Shown: positions 4,485-6,746 of the stretch, one piece after another
Position numbering within the stretch: the first letter of the stretch is position 1
Layout of the letters: the number at the start of each line of letters is the position of its first letter
Notes under the pieces: model-generated
What the model saw: the letters and a program-made list of their open reading frames with translations, nothing else
The model's database searches: none
Told to the model about the DNA's origin: nothing
From: Bacteroidota bacterium
GTDB lineage: Bacteria; Bacteroidota; Ignavibacteria; UBA10030; UBA8401
NCBI GenBank assembly: GCA_030824295.1
Contig: JAVBYA010000456.1
Location: forward strand, 1 to 6,746
Direction of reading: 5' to 3'
Length of the DNA: 6,746 nt
Translations under genes and position numbers: made by a program

Positions 4485-5477
4485 TTGAAAAAACATGTTT
4501 CCATACTTGTGCCGGACGGTGCTGCCGTCATCGGCTGTATTGAAGGTGCGTTGAAGACCTTCCGTCTCGCCAACATGTTCCTGGAGGGGCGCGGACAGGA
4601 ACCGCTCTTCACCATTCAGATGGTGGCGCTCAGCAAAGCGCCGAGAACCTATGACGGGTATTTTACCGTCCAACCGGACTCGACCATCCATTCCGTGAAG
4701 AAGACCGACCTGATCATCATCCCGCCGGTGAACGGCCGGTTCGATGAAGTGGTGGCGATGAATGCAGAGTTCCTTCCGTGGATCCGCGAGCGGCATGCGG
4801 AAGGAGCGGAAGCGGCGAGTCTCTGCGTCGGCGCATTCATTCTTGCGGCGACCGGACTGATGGCCGGGAAGCAATGCTCCACACACTGGTCCGCGGACCA
4901 TCTCTTCCGCACGATGTATCCGTCCGTGGACCTCGTCTCCGAAAAGGTCATCACGGATGAGGATGGACTCTACTCCAGCGGCGGAGCGAACTCCTTCTGG
5001 AACCTGCTGCTGTATCTGGTGGAGAAATATGTGGACCGCGCCATGGCGGTGCATATTGCAAAATATTACGAGATCGAGATCGACCGGGAGAGTCAGGCCT
5101 CGTATTTCATGTTCAAAGGACAGAAGGAGCATGATGATGTGCAGGTGAAGAAGGTGCAGGAGTTCATCGAATCGAACGTGCAGCAACGTGTCACTGTCGG
5201 TGAACTTGCAGAGATGGTCGCTCTGAGCCGGCGGAATCTTGAGCGGCGGTTCAAGAAAGCAACTTCCAACACCGTGGTGGAATACATCCAGAGGGTGAAG
5301 ATAGAAACGGCAAAGCTCGGACTGGAACAGTCGGCGGAGAATGTGAACGAGGTGATGTACAGAACAGGGTACACGGACACGAAGGCGTTCCGCACGACAT
5401 TCAAAAAGATCACTGGACTCTCCCCGCTGCAGTACAGGGCGAAATATCAGCGGGAGCTGCCGGCAGCGGCCATATGA
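4485..5477 (+). CDS. GlxA/FtrA-family transcriptional regulator (DJ-1/PfpI plus AraC HTH), TTG start
   Basis: The 330-residue product has the two-domain layout of GlxA-type regulators. Residues 1-185 form a DJ-1/PfpI-like domain: HVSILVPDGAAVIGC at the start, DLIIIPPVNG (75-84), the nucleophile-elbow motif ASLCVGAFILAATGLMAG (111-128) with Cys114, then CSTHW (131-135) and YSSGGANSFWNLLLYLVEKYV. Residues 219-320 are an AraC/XylS DNA-binding domain with two HTH units: TVGELAEMVALSRRNLERRFKKAT (237-260) and VNEVMYRTGYTDTKAFRTTFKKITGLSPLQYR (287-318), the latter carrying the family's conserved GY.D...F...FK...G.SP..YR pattern. The start is TTG at 4485, seven bases after GAGG; no ATG occurs until residue 31. 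In this family the DJ-1 domain is a sensor rather than an enzyme. It lies divergently next to the minus-strand cluster, suggesting it controls that cluster. Confidence 0.95.
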   Translation: MKKHVSILVPDGAAVIGCIEGALKTFRLANMFLEGRGQEPLFTIQMVALSKAPRTYDGYFTVQPDSTIHSVKKTDLIIIPPVNGRFDEVVAMNAEFLPWIRERHAEGAEAASLCVGAFILAATGLMAGKQCSTHWSADHLFRTMYPSVDLVSEKVITDEDGLYSSGGANSFWNLLLYLVEKYVDRAMAVHIAKYYEIEIDRESQASYFMFKGQKEHDDVQVKKVQEFIESNVQQRVTVGELAEMVALSRRNLERRFKKATSNTVVEYIQRVKIETAKLGLEQSAENVNEVMYRTGYTDTKAFRTTFKKITGLSPLQYRAKYQRELPAAAI

Positions 5478-5522
5478 CCTCTATTGCCAAGGAACTGATG
5501 TGTGAAAGGACGATGCACACCC

Positions 5523-5551
5523 TTGACATCACAAATGAAATTCGTCATTTT
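5523..5551 (+). promoter_or_regulatory. Promoter candidate for the TonB-dependent receptor
   Basis: A perfect TTGACA (5523-5528) is followed after 17 bases by CATTTT (5546-5551), which keeps only three -10 consensus bases, including the key A and final T. Transcription would start at about 5557-5558, on or beside the receptor's ATG, so the mRNA could be leaderless. The weak -10 limits confidence. Confidence 0.35.
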
Positions 5552-5556
5552 TACCG

Positions 5557-6746
5557 ATGCTTCTTCCCTCTCAACGATGGCTGTGGGTCGTTCTGTTGAC
5601 CGTTGCTCTGTTCCAGGGAGCCGCAGCACAGTCCGTCATCTCCGGCACGGTCAGCGCCTCACGTTCCGGCGAGGCAGCCATCGGTGCACAGATCCTCCTC
5701 TATGCGGACAGTCTTCGTCCCGACAGCCGTCCCTTCCGCATCGCACAATCGAACAATTTCGGATTCTATTCCCTCCCCAACATCCCCGCCGGCACCTATC
5801 TGCTGTTCGTCCGGGCTCTCGGCTTCGCACCGTACCGCTCCGTTGTCCGACTGGACTCTTCATCCGATCTGCGGCGTCACATCGCACTCGATGACGACCC
5901 TGTGCTGATGGAAGAAGTGACGGTGGAAGGAACAAGGGACGCAGCTGTCACAGCTCCGGTCAGCCGCATCATGGTCCCGGCGGACATTCTGATGACCGCC
6001 CCCTCGTTCGGCAGCGAGAAGGATGTCTTCCGCGTACTGCAATTGCTTCCCGGTGTGAAATCCGCTTCCGAGATCTCCAGCGGTCTGTATGTGCGCGGAG
6101 GCGCGGCGGACCAGAACCTGGTACTGCTGGACGGTGTGATCGTGTACAATCCTTTCCATCTCGGAGGATTCCTCAGCTCGTTCAATCCCGACGCGCTGCT
6201 GAATGTGCAGCTGCTCAAGGGGGCGTTCCCGGCGCAGTACGGCGGGCGTCTCTCATCGGTGATCGAGATGACGATGAAGGAAGGGACCAAGGAGCGCTTC
6301 ACCGGGGCCGGCGGGGTCGGATTGATCGCTTCCAAGCTGACGCTGCAGGGTCCGGTGATCGAGGGAATGACCTTCATGGTCTCCGGCCGGCGGATGTATC
6401 TGGACATCATTCAATGGGCGGCCGGCATTGCAGACAAGACGCCGACATACTATTTCTACGATCTGAATGCGAAACTGAACTACCGCATCTCAGCGGATGA
6501 CCGTCTGTTCCTGAGCGGCTATTACGGCGGTGATGTGCTCACATCGCCGGATGCGCTCGGCGACCCGGTGATGGACATCTCCTGGGGGAATGCCACGACG
6601 AATCTGCGCTGGATGCATGTGGTGGATGCATCGCTGTTCACGAACTTCTCGCTCATCTACACGGATTTCCATTTCAATACGGCTATCGAGGACCGCGATC
6701 CGCAATTCCGGGACCCGGAATTCTTCTCCCGTTCCCGCATCCGCGA
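5557..6746 (+). CDS. TonB-dependent outer-membrane receptor with carboxypeptidase-like N-terminal domain, N-terminal part
   Basis: This frame is open from ATG 5557 to the right edge, giving 396 residues; the rest of the barrel is outside the window. Seen: a signal peptide (MLLPSQRWLWVVLLTVALF) with a GAAAQS cleavage region at 21-26; a carboxypeptidase-regulatory-like beta sandwich from VISGTV (27) to HIALDDD (108-114), with GFYSLPNIPAGTYLLFVRALGF (69-90) typical; a TonB-box-like stretch MEEVTVEGTR (118-127); and a plug domain with VFRVLQLLPGVKSASE (158-172), LYVRGGAADQNLVLLDGV (177-194) and FPAQYGGRLSSVIEMTMKEG (224-243). Barrel strands follow. The substrate, imported through the outer membrane with TonB-ExbBD energy, cannot be read. 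An in-frame TGA at 5535-5537 makes ATG 5557 the first start; no Shine-Dalgarno precedes it. It lies 79 bases after the regulator with no visible terminator between. Confidence 0.95.
   Translation, partial: MLLPSQRWLWVVLLTVALFQGAAAQSVISGTVSASRSGEAAIGAQILLYADSLRPDSRPFRIAQSNNFGFYSLPNIPAGTYLLFVRALGFAPYRSVVRLDSSSDLRRHIALDDDPVLMEEVTVEGTRDAAVTAPVSRIMVPADILMTAPSFGSEKDVFRVLQLLPGVKSASEISSGLYVRGGAADQNLVLLDGVIVYNPFHLGGFLSSFNPDALLNVQLLKGAFPAQYGGRLSSVIEMTMKEGTKERFTGAGGVGLIASKLTLQGPVIEGMTFMVSGRRMYLDIIQWAAGIADKTPTYYFYDLNAKLNYRISADDRLFLSGYYGGDVLTSPDALGDPVMDISWGNATTNLRWMHVVDASLFTNFSLIYTDFHFNTAIEDRDPQFRDPEFFSRSRIR

Noticed and set aside
4359..5186. Long minus-strand extension that makes the GyrI-like gene look like a 425-residue protein
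   Set aside because: It runs antisense through the well-supported GlxA-type gene, has no family resemblance, and the recognisable domain begins only at about 4358.
5877..6410. 177-codon minus-strand open frame
   Set aside because: It lies entirely antisense to the TonB-dependent receptor, whose plug-domain motifs are unmistakable; composition is Ser/Thr/Pro-rich as expected of a shadow frame.
1..6746. Retron, CRISPR, toxin-antitoxin, prophage or transposon signals
   Set aside because: No reverse transcriptase, transposase, integrase, Cas or toxin motifs, no regular spaced repeats and no terminal inverted repeats were seen on either strand.

Overview
The window looks like a chromosomal segment of about 54% GC from a Gram-negative bacterium of the Bacteroidota/FCB superphylum. 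The clearest marker is an incomplete TonB-dependent receptor with an N-terminal carboxypeptidase-like regulatory domain at the right edge. Most genes carry recognisable Shine-Dalgarno sequences, and several promoters fit a sigma70-type TTGaca/TATAcT pattern. Both features fit lineages outside the classical Bacteroidia, such as Ignavibacteria or Kapabacteria relatives, better than Bacteroidia proper. This placement is an inference from gene style, not a taxonomic identification.

Layout. Positions 1-4358 hold eight small genes, all on the minus strand, covering nearly the whole interval. Read in the direction of transcription they are: a GyrI-like small-molecule-binding protein (4358-3909), a DUF1801 protein (3906-3499), a RibD-C/dihydrofolate-reductase-family protein (3441-2887), a PhnB-type VOC protein (2576-2118), a second DUF1801 protein (2116-1742), a glyoxalase-like VOC protein (1647-1243), a third DUF1801 protein carrying a C-terminal helix-hairpin-helix domain (1141-563), and the N-terminal 154 residues of an AlkZ/YcaQ-like (HTH_42) winged-helix protein that runs off the left edge (464-1). 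A 126-bp divergent region follows, then on the plus strand a GlxA/FtrA-type regulator (DJ-1/PfpI plus AraC HTH, 4485-5477) and the start of the TonB-dependent receptor (5557 to the right edge).

Transcription units. Candidate promoters divide the minus-strand genes into three likely units: GyrI-like, DUF1801 and RibD-C from 4441-4469; VOC, DUF1801, VOC and DUF1801-HhH from 2712-2741; and the AlkZ-like gene from 503-531. The second unit has a leader of about 130 nt containing a strong 14-bp hairpin that is fully paired only in the minus-strand RNA. The divergent region contains two good promoters, one per direction, whose -10 elements overlap on the symmetric sequence TTTATACT. This suggests that the GlxA-type regulator and the minus-strand cluster are transcribed from a single bidirectional site.

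Function. No gene here has a certain physiological substrate. The families present (VOC, GyrI-like, RibD-C/DHFR-like, DUF1801/frataxin-like, AlkZ-like glycosylase, GlxA-type regulator) are recurrently linked to binding, modifying or tolerating small reactive molecules and to repair of alkylated DNA. A small-molecule or alkylation stress island under the GlxA-type regulator is a reasonable hypothesis, but it is inferred only from family membership and gene order. I saw no tRNA, rRNA, CRISPR array, insertion sequence or phage gene.
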